A DNA stretch of 64,000 bases from Micromonospora saelicesensis (lineage in GTDB: Bacteria; Actinomycetota; Actinomycetes; Mycobacteriales; Micromonosporaceae): the NCBI RefSeq assembly GCF_900091575.1, contig NZ_FMCR01000011.1, positions 47,609 through 111,608 of the forward strand, given 5' to 3'. This document shows, one piece after another, positions 8,777 through 17,370 of the stretch. The stretch's first letter is position 1, and every line of letters starts with the position of its first letter. Position numbers and translations under genes: made by a program. The notes beneath the pieces are model-generated. The model saw only the letters and a program-made list of their open reading frames with translations. It was not told the origin of the DNA and did not search any database.

Positions 8777-11236
8777 TCAGGGCTGGCGGCCCGCGGGCAC
8801 ACCTCGCCGGGCTACCGCCAGGCCGTCACCCGTCCGGACCGCAGCCACGTCGCCGTCCGTGTCGGTGCGCAGCACCCGCACGCCGTCCCTGCCCAGTTGG
8901 GTGAGCAGCCCCGGACTCGGATGCCCGTACGTGTTGCCGGTGCCCACCGGCACGAGCGCCACTGTCGGCCGCACCGCGTCGAGGAAGCCCTGGTCCTGGT
9001 ACGCCGAGCCGTGGTGCGCGACCTTCAACACGTCCGCCCGTAACTGACCGGGGGCCGCCCGCGCCACCATCGCGTGCTGTTCCTCGGTCTCCGCGTCGCC
9101 GGCCAACAGGATCCGTACCCCGGCCACCGTGGCGCGCAGCACCAGCGAGTTGTTGTTCGGGTCGGACCTGGTCCCGGCCAGCGGGTACGGCGGGCCGAGC
9201 ACCAGCAGGTCGACCCCGCCCACGGGATGGCGAGCGCCGGCCACGGTGGTCAGCAGCGCGGCCCGCCCGCCGTTGGCCGCCGCCCGAACCAGTTCCCGAC
9301 CGCTCTCCGGGTCGGTGGACGACGGCATCAGGACGGCACCCACCCGCCGCCCCCGGAACACGCCGGCCACCCCGCCCACGTGGTCCACGTGAAAGTGACT
9401 GATCACCAGCAGGGGCACCTCCCGTACGCCGAGCCGTCGCAGGCAACCGTCCACCGCACCCGGTTCCGGCCCGGCGTCCACCACCACGGCACGGCCGGGG
9501 TCGACCGGGAGCACCAGTGCGTCGCCCTGCCCCACCGCGCAGGCCACCACCACCCACCCGGCGGGCGGCCAGCCGGCGGCCAGCAGCCGAACCGGCAGGG
9601 CACCCAGCACTGCGGCGACCCCAACCACCGTCACCAGCCGGCGTACGAGTGGCCGGCGCACCGCGATCAGCAGCGCGACGGTCAGCCCGGTCAGTAGCAG
9701 GGCACCGGGCACCCCGCCCGGCCACGGGAGGGTTCCACCTGGCAGTCGAGCACCGTGGCGGGCGATGACCACCAGCCACCAGGCCGGCCAACTCGCCAGC
9801 CACGCGACGAACTCGGCGCCGGCCGGCCAGATCGGCGACACCATGGCCGCCAGCACGCCCAGCACGGTCGCTGGCGCGATGGCCGGTACCGCCAGCAGGT
9901 TCGCCGGCACCGCCACCACGCTCACCGTGCCGGAGATCCCGGCGACGACCGGGCCGCAGGCAAGTTGGGCAGCCGCCGGCACTGCCAGTGCCTCGGCCAG
10001 CCCAGGCGGGACGCCTCGCCGACGCAGTCCGTCCCGCCAACGCGGCGCGAGCAGCAGCAGGCCACCGGTGGCCAGCACGGAGAGGGCGAACCCGGGATCC
10101 CCGGCCAACTCGGGGTCGACGAGCACCAGCACGGTCACGGCGGCGGCCAGCGCGGGAAGCGCCGCCCGAGGTCGACCGGCTGCGAGCGCGGCGAGCCCGA
10201 TCGCTCCCATCGTGGCTGCCCGTACGACGCTCGGCGACGGGCGGACCAGGATGACGAAACCCACCAGCGCCACCCCGCACAGCGCGGCGGCGAGCCACGG
10301 ACCGGCACGCGACCACCGGGCCAGCAACAGCACCGCACCCACCACGATTGCCACGTTGGAGCCGGAGACCGCATTGAGATGGGTCATCCCGGTTGCCTGG
10401 AAGTCTTCCTCGACGGCGGGTGGCAGTCGGCTGGTGTCGCCCACCACCAGACCGGGCAGCAGCCCACCGGGGTCGTCGGGCAGCGGCGCGCAGGCCCGTT
10501 GCAGGCCGGTACGCAGCGTCCCGGCGGCGCGCTGCGCCCAGGACGGCACGCCGTGCCGCTGCGGCGGATCGTTGGTGCTGAGCACCGCCGCGGTGAGGTC
10601 GCCGCCGCGCGGAACCCCGAGCCGGCCGTCGACGGTGAGGCGCTGCCCGGGCAGCAGGCCCCGCCACGCCGGATCGGCGGCCAGGACGAGCAGCCGCACC
10701 GATGCGTGGATCCGTCGACCATCCGGGCCGGTGAGCCGGACCAGCTCGGACGACACCAGCAGCATGCCCGGTCGCCCGGCGCTCCGGATTGGCCGCGGGT
10801 CGTCCCGGACGACCAGGTCGGCGGTGATCGGAGCGCGTTGCTCGGCGAGGGCGCGTATCGCCGGCGCGTCGCGAACGGCGAGCCGGGCGGCGGTGGCCGC
10901 ACCAGCGCAGACCACCCCGAGGCCGACCGCCACGGCCACCCACCCGTAGCGCCGCACCACGGCTCGGGGACGGCCGAGGCGGCCGAGCAGATGCACGGCG
11001 CCAATTGCCGTCAGACCGGCCGCCGCGCCGGCCACCAGCAGCGTGGTGCGGCTGCCGAGGTGCAGGCCGGCGAGCGCGGTGAGCCAGGCCGCCACGGCGA
11101 GCCCGGCCAGTCGCAGATCCGGCGGCTCGGACCGGGCCGGGCCGGCCGACGGCGCGGGCTGCGCCGGCCCGGCCGGCATCCGGGGCTGGGGCCGGCCGAC
11201 CGGTGGTGGGTCTGCGGCGACGGCGGACTCGCTCAC
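8777..11236 (-). CDS. comEC: ComEC/Rec2 competence DNA channel protein
   Basis: Polytopic membrane protein that passes one DNA strand into the cytoplasm during uptake, 819 residues. The N-terminal third has hydrophobic helices and a soluble domain. The competence domain follows (HLNAVSGSNVAIVVGAVLLL, then about eight helices). The C-terminus has a metallo-beta-lactamase-like domain with the motif SHFHVDHVGG near 610 and VAHHGS near 750. The start GTG 11236 overlaps the comEA stop (GTGA), so the two are translationally coupled; a much longer open frame upstream overlaps comEA and is rejected. Natural competence is unproven in most of these bacteria. Confidence 0.95.
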   Translation of the reverse strand: MSESAVAADPPPVGRPQPRMPAGPAQPAPSAGPARSEPPDLRLAGLAVAAWLTALAGLHLGSRTTLLVAGAAAGLTAIGAVHLLGRLGRPRAVVRRYGWVAVAVGLGVVCAGAATAARLAVRDAPAIRALAEQRAPITADLVVRDDPRPIRSAGRPGMLLVSSELVRLTGPDGRRIHASVRLLVLAADPAWRGLLPGQRLTVDGRLGVPRGGDLTAAVLSTNDPPQRHGVPSWAQRAAGTLRTGLQRACAPLPDDPGGLLPGLVVGDTSRLPPAVEEDFQATGMTHLNAVSGSNVAIVVGAVLLLARWSRAGPWLAAALCGVALVGFVILVRPSPSVVRAATMGAIGLAALAAGRPRAALPALAAAVTVLVLVDPELAGDPGFALSVLATGGLLLLAPRWRDGLRRRGVPPGLAEALAVPAAAQLACGPVVAGISGTVSVVAVPANLLAVPAIAPATVLGVLAAMVSPIWPAGAEFVAWLASWPAWWLVVIARHGARLPGGTLPWPGGVPGALLLTGLTVALLIAVRRPLVRRLVTVVGVAAVLGALPVRLLAAGWPPAGWVVVACAVGQGDALVLPVDPGRAVVVDAGPEPGAVDGCLRRLGVREVPLLVISHFHVDHVGGVAGVFRGRRVGAVLMPSSTDPESGRELVRAAANGGRAALLTTVAGARHPVGGVDLLVLGPPYPLAGTRSDPNNNSLVLRATVAGVRILLAGDAETEEQHAMVARAAPGQLRADVLKVAHHGSAYQDQGFLDAVRPTVALVPVGTGNTYGHPSPGLLTQLGRDGVRVLRTDTDGDVAAVRTGDGLAVARRGVPAGRQP

Positions 11237-12075
11237 ACCGTCACCAGATCCTTGAGCTGCTCGTAACGAGCATCGCCGATCCCGTCGACCTGGCGTAGGT
11301 CGCCAACGGACTTGAACCCGCCGTGATGATCTCGATGGGTGAGGATCCGTTGGGCGAGCACCGGCCCGACCCCGGGCAGCGTGTCGAGCTGCGCCAGTGT
11401 CGCGGTGTTGAGGTTCAGCGGCCCGGCGGCGGGAGCCGCACCGCCCGCCGCAGGCCCGGCCGCACCGCCCGGCGCCGGCGGTGGCGTCACCCCGACCACG
11501 ATCAGCTCGCCATCGGTGACCTTGCGGGCGGGGTTGAGCAGCGCCACGTCGACCCCCGGGAGCGCGCCGCCGGCCGCCTGCACCGCGTCGGCGAGACGGG
11601 ACCCGGCCGGCAGGCGTACCAAACCGGGTTTTCGGACCTTGCCGGCGACCGCCACCACCAACTCGCCGGAGCTGGACGCGCTGGGGTCGCCCGCCGGTGC
11701 GGCCGACGCGGCGTCGCTGGCCAGCGGGGCGACCGGCTCCGACTGCGGCCGGGCCTGCCAGGCCCAACCTGCCGCACCCGCGACCACCACCACGGCGACC
11801 ACCGCCAACGCCCGCACGCCCCGCCGCCCCGGGTCGAACGCCGACGGGCCGGGCAACCGCAACTCGGGCGGGACCGCAAGGCCGTCCGGTGCTGGCTCCG
11901 CGACCGATGCCGCAAGCTGGGACGGCAACACGCCACCCGGGGTTGCGTCCACGAGCGGCGCACCAAACGGGGGTACGCCCGCCGCCGACGCCTCGGGCCG
12001 GGGTAACGGTGCGACAACCGTCTCCGTCAACCGGCGCAGGCGCTGGCGTACCTCTGTCTCCTCGTCGTGCGACAC
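11233..12075 (-). CDS. comEA: ComEA family DNA-binding competence protein
   Basis: Membrane-anchored DNA receptor, 280 residues. An N-terminal cytoplasmic region of about 85 residues precedes one transmembrane helix (ALAVVAVVVVAGAAGWAW). Outside, an SLBB-type domain (VAVAGKVRKPGLVRLPAGSR) is followed by a Gly/Ala/Pro linker and a C-terminal helix-hairpin-helix pair (LNLNTATLAQLDTLPGVGP, then FKSVGDLRQVDGIG). The start is GTG 12075. Its stop overlaps comEC, so the pair forms one operon. Confidence 0.95.
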   Translation of the reverse strand: MSHDEETEVRQRLRRLTETVVAPLPRPEASAAGVPPFGAPLVDATPGGVLPSQLAASVAEPAPDGLAVPPELRLPGPSAFDPGRRGVRALAVVAVVVVAGAAGWAWQARPQSEPVAPLASDAASAAPAGDPSASSSGELVVAVAGKVRKPGLVRLPAGSRLADAVQAAGGALPGVDVALLNPARKVTDGELIVVGVTPPPAPGGAAGPAAGGAAPAAGPLNLNTATLAQLDTLPGVGPVLAQRILTHRDHHGGFKSVGDLRQVDGIGDARYEQLKDLVTV

Positions 12076-12262
12076 AACGCGACGCTATGACGGCGGTCGG
12101 GACGGCGGAGGGTCACCGCGCTGCCCTGTGGACAACCACCGCCCTTGTGGACAACGCCCTGATCATGCCCGGATCTGGTAGGCCGCAGTCGAATGTCGGC
12201 GCTTGGCCTGGGCAACCGGTCTGGTCGACGGCACCCGCATCGAGCGGACTACCCTCGCCGGT

Positions 12263-13198
12263 ATGGCCGACTCCCGCCTGCTGCGCATCGGCACGCGCAA
12301 CTCTCCGATGGCTCTCGCGCAGGTCGAGCGGGTTCGCGCGATGCTCGCCGAACGGCACCATGAGGTCACCGTGGACGTGTTGTCGATGTCGGCAAGCGGG
12401 GACCGCTGGCACGGTGACCTTGCCGCCCTGGGCGGCAAGGGGGCGTTCACCAAGGAGGTGGACACCGCCCTGATCGCCGGGGATGTGGACCTGGTGGTGC
12501 ACTGCGTCAAGGACGTCCCCGGAGACCGGCCGGCACCAGCCGGCACGGTGATGGCCGCCTACCTGGCCCGTGACGATGTCCGGGACTGCCTTGTGCACCC
12601 GGGCGGGCTGCGAATCGACCAACTGCCCCCCGGCACCCGGATCGGCACCTCCGCCGTCCGGCGGGTCGCGCAGCTGGCACTGCACTGGCCGAGCCTGGTG
12701 CCGGTGCCCATCCGCGGCAACGCGAACAGCAGGCTCGCCAAACTCGACGCCGGCGACAGGTACGACGCGCTGCTGCTCGCGTACTCCGGGCTGGAGCGGA
12801 TCGGGCAGGCCGCCCGGATCACGCATCCGATCGACGTCGACACGATGGTCCCGGCCGTCGGCTCCGGCACTCTGGTCCTGCAATGCCGCGAAGACGACAC
12901 CAGCACCCGTGACCTGGCAGCCAGCCTCGGCGACCCACGGGCCTGGCGGGAGACCGTGGCGGAACGGACGATGCTGCACATCCTGCAGGGGAACTGTCAT
13001 TCCCCCATCGCTGCGCTTGCCCGCACCGAGCCCGACGGACGCCTCGGCCTACGGGCGAGGGTGATCAGCGTCGACGGCAAGACAGTGCTCGACGCACACG
13101 AATGGGCAGCGGATCCGATCACCCTCGGGACCTCCGTGGCCGCCGCCCTGCTCCGGCAGGGTGCCCGTGACCTCCTCGACCTGTCCGCGCACGCCTGA
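12263..13198 (+). CDS. hemC: Divergent hydroxymethylbilane synthase (HemC-like)
   Basis: A 311-residue protein of the porphobilinogen deaminase family, which joins four porphobilinogens on a dipyrromethane cofactor in tetrapyrrole synthesis. Conserved features: GTRNSPMALAQ at 10-20, KDVP with the catalytic Asp84, GTSAVRR (128-134), RGN (151-153), and a cofactor Cys245. Deviations: the usual GQGALGIE is GSGTLVLQ, and the usual GGCQVPIG around the cofactor Cys is GNCHSPIA. The start is ATG 12263, since the conserved N-terminus begins directly after it. It stands alone, with no hemA, hemB or hemD nearby, so it is probably a second, specialised copy. Whether it makes the standard product is open. 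Confidence 0.85.
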   Translation: MADSRLLRIGTRNSPMALAQVERVRAMLAERHHEVTVDVLSMSASGDRWHGDLAALGGKGAFTKEVDTALIAGDVDLVVHCVKDVPGDRPAPAGTVMAAYLARDDVRDCLVHPGGLRIDQLPPGTRIGTSAVRRVAQLALHWPSLVPVPIRGNANSRLAKLDAGDRYDALLLAYSGLERIGQAARITHPIDVDTMVPAVGSGTLVLQCREDDTSTRDLAASLGDPRAWRETVAERTMLHILQGNCHSPIAALARTEPDGRLGLRARVISVDGKTVLDAHEWAADPITLGTSVAAALLRQGARDLLDLSAHA

Positions 13199-13316
13199 CC
13201 GTCCGCCGGGTACCGCCGTCGCGCGCCGGTAGGCAAATTCCAACCGGTCCATTGGGGATTTGGAAGTAGAGTACGTCGTGTCGATCTTGACGGGTCCGAC
13301 CACGGAGGTGGCTCAG

Positions 13317-13712
13317 ATGCGGGCTCGACTACGGCGGATACACATCGACGGGCACACCTTCACGTGGCGCGCGGCGCTGCACACCGTGCAGGTCAACGGT
13401 TTCTACCGCCGAGCCGTCCACGTTCGCGCCTGGGGACCCGGCGGCAAGACCAGCCAGAAACTCGAAGCGGATCTGTTGTCGACCCCCGGGCCGTACGTTG
13501 TCGACAACGGTTACCCCACACCCGCCGACGTGCGGGCGGTCATCGTCTGCGGCCTGAAGAGTGGCTGGCAGCCAGAGCAGCGGGGCGGAACGTTCGTGCT
13601 GTCCGACCGCGAGCATGGGGCCAACTTCGCGGCGACGGGGTTCCAACTGACTGATCCCGTACGCCCGGGCGAGAGCGGCCCCACGACCCACGAGGCTCGG
13701 CAGCGAGGCTGA
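13317..13712 (+). CDS. Hypothetical actinobacterial protein
   Basis: A 131-residue protein starting MRARLRRIHIDGHTFTWRA. The start ATG 13317 is chosen because GGAGGT lies 8 nt before it; the frame runs 19 codons further up without such a site. It is rich in aromatic and small residues (RAVHVRAWGPGGKTSQ, GYPTPADVRAVIVCGLKSGW) and looks like a compact mixed alpha/beta fold; no signal peptide or membrane helix is present. I do not recognise a named domain. It lies 118 bp after hemC on the same strand, but the strong ribosome site and gap leave co-transcription uncertain. Confidence 0.75.
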   Translation: MRARLRRIHIDGHTFTWRAALHTVQVNGFYRRAVHVRAWGPGGKTSQKLEADLLSTPGPYVVDNGYPTPADVRAVIVCGLKSGWQPEQRGGTFVLSDREHGANFAATGFQLTDPVRPGESGPTTHEARQRG

Positions 13713-13753
13713 CGGCCGGTGGGGCAACCGCGCCCGACCGGCCGACGGGCCTG

Positions 13754-14128
13754 CTACAGGTACGGCCGGGTGATGATTTCGATCGCGTGGCCAGCCGGGT
13801 CGAAGAAGTAGAAGCCCCGGCCACCGTGCTCGGTGTTGGTCTCCCCCTCGCGCTTCAACTGCGGGTCGGCCCAGTACGTGATGCCGCGCCCCTCGACAAA
13901 CGCCAGGCACCGCACGAACAACTCGTCGTCGACGAGGAACGCGTAGTGCTGCATCTGGATGTCCACCGGCGGCTCGGCGAACTGGAGCAGCACACCCTCA
14001 TCCAGTTGGACGTTGGCGAACGGCCCCCACGAAGGCGCCTCCGGCAGCTCGAACAACTCCCGGTAGAACGCGGCCGAGGCGTTCTTGTCCTTGCTGGCGA
14101 TGATGGTGTGGTTGAACGTGACTGCCAT
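13754..14128 (-). CDS. VOC (glyoxalase/bleomycin-resistance fold) family protein
   Basis: A single vicinal-oxygen-chelate protein of 124 residues with paired beta-alpha-beta-beta-beta modules. It begins FNHTIIASKDKNASAAFYRELFELPEAP, a typical first module, and ends GRGFYFFDPAGHAIEIITRPY, where DPAGHAIEI is the usual second-module end with a metal-ligand Glu. His7 and the C-terminal Glu are candidate metal ligands. Such proteins act as dioxygenases, lyases or binding proteins, and the substrate cannot be told. ATG 14128. It is convergent with the gene at 13317-13712. Confidence 0.88.
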   Translation of the reverse strand: MAVTFNHTIIASKDKNASAAFYRELFELPEAPSWGPFANVQLDEGVLLQFAEPPVDIQMQHYAFLVDDELFVRCLAFVEGRGITYWADPQLKREGETNTEHGGRGFYFFDPAGHAIEIITRPYL

Positions 14129-14356
14129 CCGTACCGTCTTCTTCCCGGTCGATCCGAAGACCCGACCGGAGGCCCACAGCGTTCAGCCAGCCACGCAGAT
14201 GACGAAGCCCCGAGGGCACCGACGCCCCGGATCCCGCACGAGAGACGCGTACATCGCGTCGATCTCGGCGTGGTGGCTGAAGTAGCCAAAACCTCCGGGG
14301 GGTAGGCCCATCTGGGGCGCGCACGGAGGCTAACACAGCGGCGCGGGCAGGATCAT

Positions 14357-14560
14357 TCACCGTTTCTGGAGCATGACCGAGGCGACTTCTGCCATGACCG
14401 CCAACGCCCAGTCGAGTTGTCGGCACTCGCTGCGTCCTCGGCACTCCAGGCACCCTCCTGCCCGCCACGGCCGGTCGAGCGCCCGGGTCCAGTGAGCATC
14501 CAGCACCCGCTTGGCCATGAACAGTTCGGTCGCGGTGGACACCGGTTCATCGATTGGCAT
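14357..14560 (-). CDS. Small Cys-containing hypothetical protein divergent from GntR
   Basis: A 67-residue protein, MPIDEPVSTATELFMAKRV at the start and a core GGCLECRGRSECRQLDWA. Three cysteines spaced C-x2-C-x5-C suggest a metal or disulfide site. GGAGGG lies 7 nt before ATG 14560. It is divergent from the short GntR gene at 14810, with hairpin and repeat elements in the shared upstream region, so it is a likely target of that regulator. No family recognised. Confidence 0.7.
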   Translation of the reverse strand: MPIDEPVSTATELFMAKRVLDAHWTRALDRPWRAGGCLECRGRSECRQLDWALAVMAEVASVMLQKR

Positions 14561-14587
14561 GTTCGGCCCTCCGCGCGATCCGAAGTA

Positions 14588-14635
14588 GCCCGCCCTGAGG
14601 GCCGAAGCCTTGCGATGAATTCCCTCAGGGCGGGC
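14588..14635 (-). promoter_or_regulatory. Leader hairpin before the 67-residue gene
   Basis: GCCCGCCCTGAGGG (14588-14601) and its exact complement (14622-14635) form a 14-bp stem with a 20-nt loop. It ends 27 nt before the start codon at 14560 and 15 nt before its ribosome site. In the 5' leader it could act as an attenuator or stability element; equally it may be a terminator stopping read-through from the right. Confidence 0.5.
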
Positions 14636-14678
14636 AGACCGGATACCTCAGGAGTGCTGAAGTCCAGGAGCACCCGAT

Positions 14679-14710
14679 CACTGTCTCACTGTATCCACTG
14701 TCTCACTGTA
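14679..14710. repeat. CACTGT repeat array, candidate GntR operator
   Basis: The hexamer CACTGT occurs four times, starting at 14679, 14687, 14696 and 14704 (steps of 8, 9 and 8 bp), forming two copies of CACTGTCTCACTGTA offset by 17 bp. A related CTCACTATCTCCACTTT tract follows. The array lies between the divergent genes at 14560 and 14810, is much less GC-rich than its surroundings, and is well placed as a cooperative operator for the short GntR protein. Confidence 0.55.
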
Positions 14711-14809
14711 GTCAAGTTCTCACTATCTCCACTTTGCTGCGTTGCCGCCTTGTCTCGATCACGTCCCGGCTGGAAACATGATCTCCGCTGAAGTCCGGGA
14801 GAGCCGCTC

Positions 14810-15031
14810 ATGCCGACGAGACCACCGCACTACCGCCGCGTAGCGGATGACATCGAGCAGAAGATCCGCTCGGGCGAATACTCGCCTGGCCAACAACTGC
14901 CGTCGGTGTCCGAGATCGGCGAGCTGTACAACGTGGCACGCTCCACGGCCTATCGAGCCGTCAAGGAGCTGCACGAACGGAACCTGATCTACGGTCAGCA
15001 GGGCCAGGGCGTGTTCGTCGCCGACAGCTAG
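14810..15031 (+). CDS. Short GntR-type winged-helix regulator without effector domain
   Basis: 73 residues that are essentially only the GntR DNA-binding domain: YRRVADDIEQKIRSGEYSPGQQLPS, then the helix-turn-helix ELYNVARSTAYRAVKELHE and the wing QGQGVFVADS. The usual C-terminal ligand-binding domain is absent, with a clean TAG stop, so it appears complete rather than broken. The ATG 14810 has a modest GGGAGAG ribosome site. Small regulators of this kind often control the gene next to them, here the divergent 67-residue protein. Confidence 0.88.
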   Translation: MPTRPPHYRRVADDIEQKIRSGEYSPGQQLPSVSEIGELYNVARSTAYRAVKELHERNLIYGQQGQGVFVADS

Positions 15032-15060
15032 GCTCCGCCGGCACGAGAGCTACGCGACGG

Positions 15061-15834
15061 TCAGCGGGCCTCTGGGTCGAGGCCGAGTACGGCCCGTCCG
15101 CCGTCCACCGGCAACGTCACCCCGTTGACGAAGCTCGCCGCGGGCGACAGCAGGTACGCGACCGCCTCGGCCACCTCCTCGGCCCGCCCGATGCGGCCCA
15201 CCGGGTGCAGCCGGGTCAGCTCGGCGTCGATCCACTGGGCCTGGGTGGGCTCCTGCGTGGCGAGGAATTCGGCGTGCCGCTCGGTGGCGATCGAGCCGAG
15301 CGCGACCGCGTTGGCGCGGATGCCGTGCCGCCCGTACTCGACGGCCAGCGCTCGGGTGAGCCCTTCCACGGCGGCCTTCGCCGTCGCGTACGGCAGTGCA
15401 CCGGACACCGGTCGACGGGCCTGGTGCGACGAGACGTTGACGATCGCGCCGCCGGCGGCGCGGGCCAGGAAGCGGCGGACGGCGACCGCGGCGCCCACCA
15501 CGGCCGGGCGCAGGTTCAACCCGATCAGCTCCAGCACCGTGTCGGCCGACGCGGAGTGCAGCGTGGCGTCGCGGAACACCGCTGCGTTGTTCACCCAGCC
15601 GGTCAGCGGCGCGGCGCGGTCCGCTAGCTCGGCGGCGCGCTCGGCCACCTGCTCGTCGGCGGCGTCGCCGACCACCGCGACGAGCCGATCGGCGGCCGGA
15701 TGGTCGGCCAACCAGTCGACCGCGTCGGCGTCGCGTTCCAGGACGACGATAGTGGCGCCGGTCGCCAGCAGCCGTTCCACAACGGCCCGGCCGACACCGC
15801 GACCGCCTCCGGTCACCACGCACGACGTGGGCAC
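15061..15834 (-). CDS. Short-chain dehydrogenase/reductase (SDR)
   Basis: Classical SDR of 257 residues. Cofactor motif TGGGRGVG near 8-15, NNAA near 87-90, catalytic Ser in NVSSHQ, and YATAK (Tyr and Lys of the active site) near 150. The C-terminus has NGVTLPVDGGRAV. An acidic residue after the second strand (LERDADA) favours NAD over NADP. The GTG start at 15834 lies 3 bp after the DegV stop, so the gene is the last of the nadD-rsfS-phosphatase-degV unit. The substrate is unknown. Confidence 0.92.
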   Translation of the reverse strand: MPTSCVVTGGGRGVGRAVVERLLATGATIVVLERDADAVDWLADHPAADRLVAVVGDAADEQVAERAAELADRAAPLTGWVNNAAVFRDATLHSASADTVLELIGLNLRPAVVGAAVAVRRFLARAAGGAIVNVSSHQARRPVSGALPYATAKAAVEGLTRALAVEYGRHGIRANAVALGSIATERHAEFLATQEPTQAQWIDAELTRLHPVGRIGRAEEVAEAVAYLLSPAASFVNGVTLPVDGGRAVLGLDPEAR

Positions 15835-15837
15835 GGC

Positions 15838-16692
15838 TCAGCCCTCCGGTCGGCGGTGGACGACCACGCAGGCCAGGCCCGGCCCGGCGTGCGCGGCGAC
15901 GACGGCACCCGCCTCGGAGACGTACGTGTCGTGCAGCCGGTCACCGAACCGCTCGGTCAGCGCGGCGCGCAACGCCTCGGCCCGTTGCGGTGCGGCCAGG
16001 TGGTGCACCCCGAGATCCACGTCGTCGCCGTCGGCCGCCTCGACGGCCAGGTCCACGAGACGGGCCACTCCCCGGCTGGCGGTGCGGACCTTCTCGCGCA
16101 GCACGATCGCCCCGTCCGGCATGTGCATGATCGGCTTGACGGACAGCGCGGTGCCGACCAACGCCTCGGCCGCGTTGATCCGGCCGCCCCGGCGCAGGAA
16201 CTCCAGCGTGTCGACGTAGAACCAGACGGTGGTGCGGGCGATGGCGGCGAGCGCCGCGTCGCGTACAGCGGCAAGGTCGGCGCCGGCCTCGGCGGCGGTG
16301 GCGGCGGCGATGGCCGGAAAGCCCAGCCCCATGCCCGTCGAGCGGCTGTCCACGACCTCGACCCGGCCGTCCAGGTCGGCGGCGGCGAGCCGGGCGGCCT
16401 CCACCGTGCCGGACAGCGCGGCGGAGATGTGCACCGAGACGATCCCGTCGGCGCCGGCGTCGAGCAGTCGGCGGTACGTCCGGGCGAACTGCTCGGGCGC
16501 CGGGCGGGAGGTGGTCGCCGTGACCCGGCGGGCGCTCAACGCCAGGGTGGCGTCGGCCGGCTGGGTCTCCACCCCCTCCAGCCCCTCCGCGCCGTTGAGC
16601 ACGACGGTCAACGGCACGACGGTCAGCCGGTGCGCCTGCACCAGCTCGGACGGAAGGTAGGCGGTGGAGTCGATGACAACCGCGACGGGCAT
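15838..16692 (-). CDS. DegV family fatty-acid-binding protein
   Basis: A DegV protein of about 284 residues; family members bind a fatty acid and in some bacteria serve as FakB partner of a fatty-acid kinase. The N-terminus PVAVVIDSTAYLPSELV and the segments TTSRPAPEQFARTYRRLL, SVHISAALSGTVEAARLA and DSRSTGMGLGFPA are diagnostic. I use ATG 16692; an in-frame GTG at 16701 is possible and neither has a clear ribosome site. It is followed within 3 bp by the SDR gene. A FakA kinase gene is not present in the window. Confidence 0.93.
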   Translation of the reverse strand: MPVAVVIDSTAYLPSELVQAHRLTVVPLTVVLNGAEGLEGVETQPADATLALSARRVTATTSRPAPEQFARTYRRLLDAGADGIVSVHISAALSGTVEAARLAAADLDGRVEVVDSRSTGMGLGFPAIAAATAAEAGADLAAVRDAALAAIARTTVWFYVDTLEFLRRGGRINAAEALVGTALSVKPIMHMPDGAIVLREKVRTASRGVARLVDLAVEAADGDDVDLGVHHLAAPQRAEALRAALTERFGDRLHDTYVSEAGAVVAAHAGPGLACVVVHRRPEG

Positions 16693-16740
16693 GCCCGGCA
16701 CGCTAGCCGATCGAGGCCCCGAACGCCGAGGCGCGAGTGC

Positions 16741-17370
16741 TCAGACCGCGTCGACGGCGACCGGGGCGGTGATCAGGCCGACGTTGTGCGCCCGCAACTG
16801 CCATCCGCGGACGTCGTCGTGGCGCAGCTCGGTCCAGTGGCAGTTGGCCAGCGAACCGACGGTGCGCAGCACGGCAGTGTCCCAACCGAGCAGGTGACCG
16901 ATGCCCTGCCGGGAGCCGCCCCCGTGAGTGGCGATCACCACGGTGCCGCCCGGGGCCGCGTCGGCTGCCTCCTGTAGCGCGGCACCGACCCGCTCACCGA
17001 GGTCGCGCAGGGGCTCCAGATCCGCGCCCGGGTCGGGGTCGCCGGCCCGCCAGCGCGCGTACTCCTCGGGAAAACGCTCGGCGACCTCGGTGAGGTGCAG
17101 ACCCTGCCACTGGCCGAAGTGCCGCTCGCGCAGCCGGGCGTCGGTGCGTACCGGTAGACCGGTCAGCGCGGCGAGCGCGGCGGCGGTGTCGGCGGCGCGG
17201 CTCAGGTCGCTGGCCACGATGGCGTCGGGCCGCAGCCCCGCAAGCAGCGGGGCGGCGGCGCGGGCCTGGTCGCGGCCAAGCTCGTTGAGGGGTACGTCGG
17301 TCTGCCCCTGGACGCGGTTGGCGGCGTTCCAGTCGGTGTTGCCGTGCCGCCAGACGATCAGTCGGGTCAT
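16741..17370 (-). CDS. Histidine phosphatase family protein (phosphoglycerate mutase-like)
   Basis: A 209-residue phosphatase of the RHG superfamily: RHGNTDWN at 8-15 holds the catalytic His, DLSRAADTA and RERHFGQWQGLH follow, and THGGGSRQ near 148 has the second His. Co-factor-independent substrate choice cannot be read from the sequence. The ATG start at 17370 overlaps the rsfS stop (ATGA), and the same pair is adjacent in mycobacteria, so the association is old. Confidence 0.93.
   Translation of the reverse strand: MTRLIVWRHGNTDWNAANRVQGQTDVPLNELGRDQARAAAPLLAGLRPDAIVASDLSRAADTAAALAALTGLPVRTDARLRERHFGQWQGLHLTEVAERFPEEYARWRAGDPDPGADLEPLRDLGERVGAALQEAADAAPGGTVVIATHGGGSRQGIGHLLGWDTAVLRTVGSLANCHWTELRHDDVRGWQLRAHNVGLITAPVAVDAV

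Noticed and set aside
11237..11767. N-terminal extension of ComEC
   Set aside because: It lies within comEA in another frame; GTG 11236 overlapping the comEA stop explains the operon better.
14353..14673. A 106-codon minus-strand frame overlapping the 67-residue gene, beginning LLDFSTPEVSGLP
   Set aside because: It looks protein-like at its start, but it lacks a ribosome site, runs through the leader hairpin, and conflicts with the better-supported 67-residue frame.
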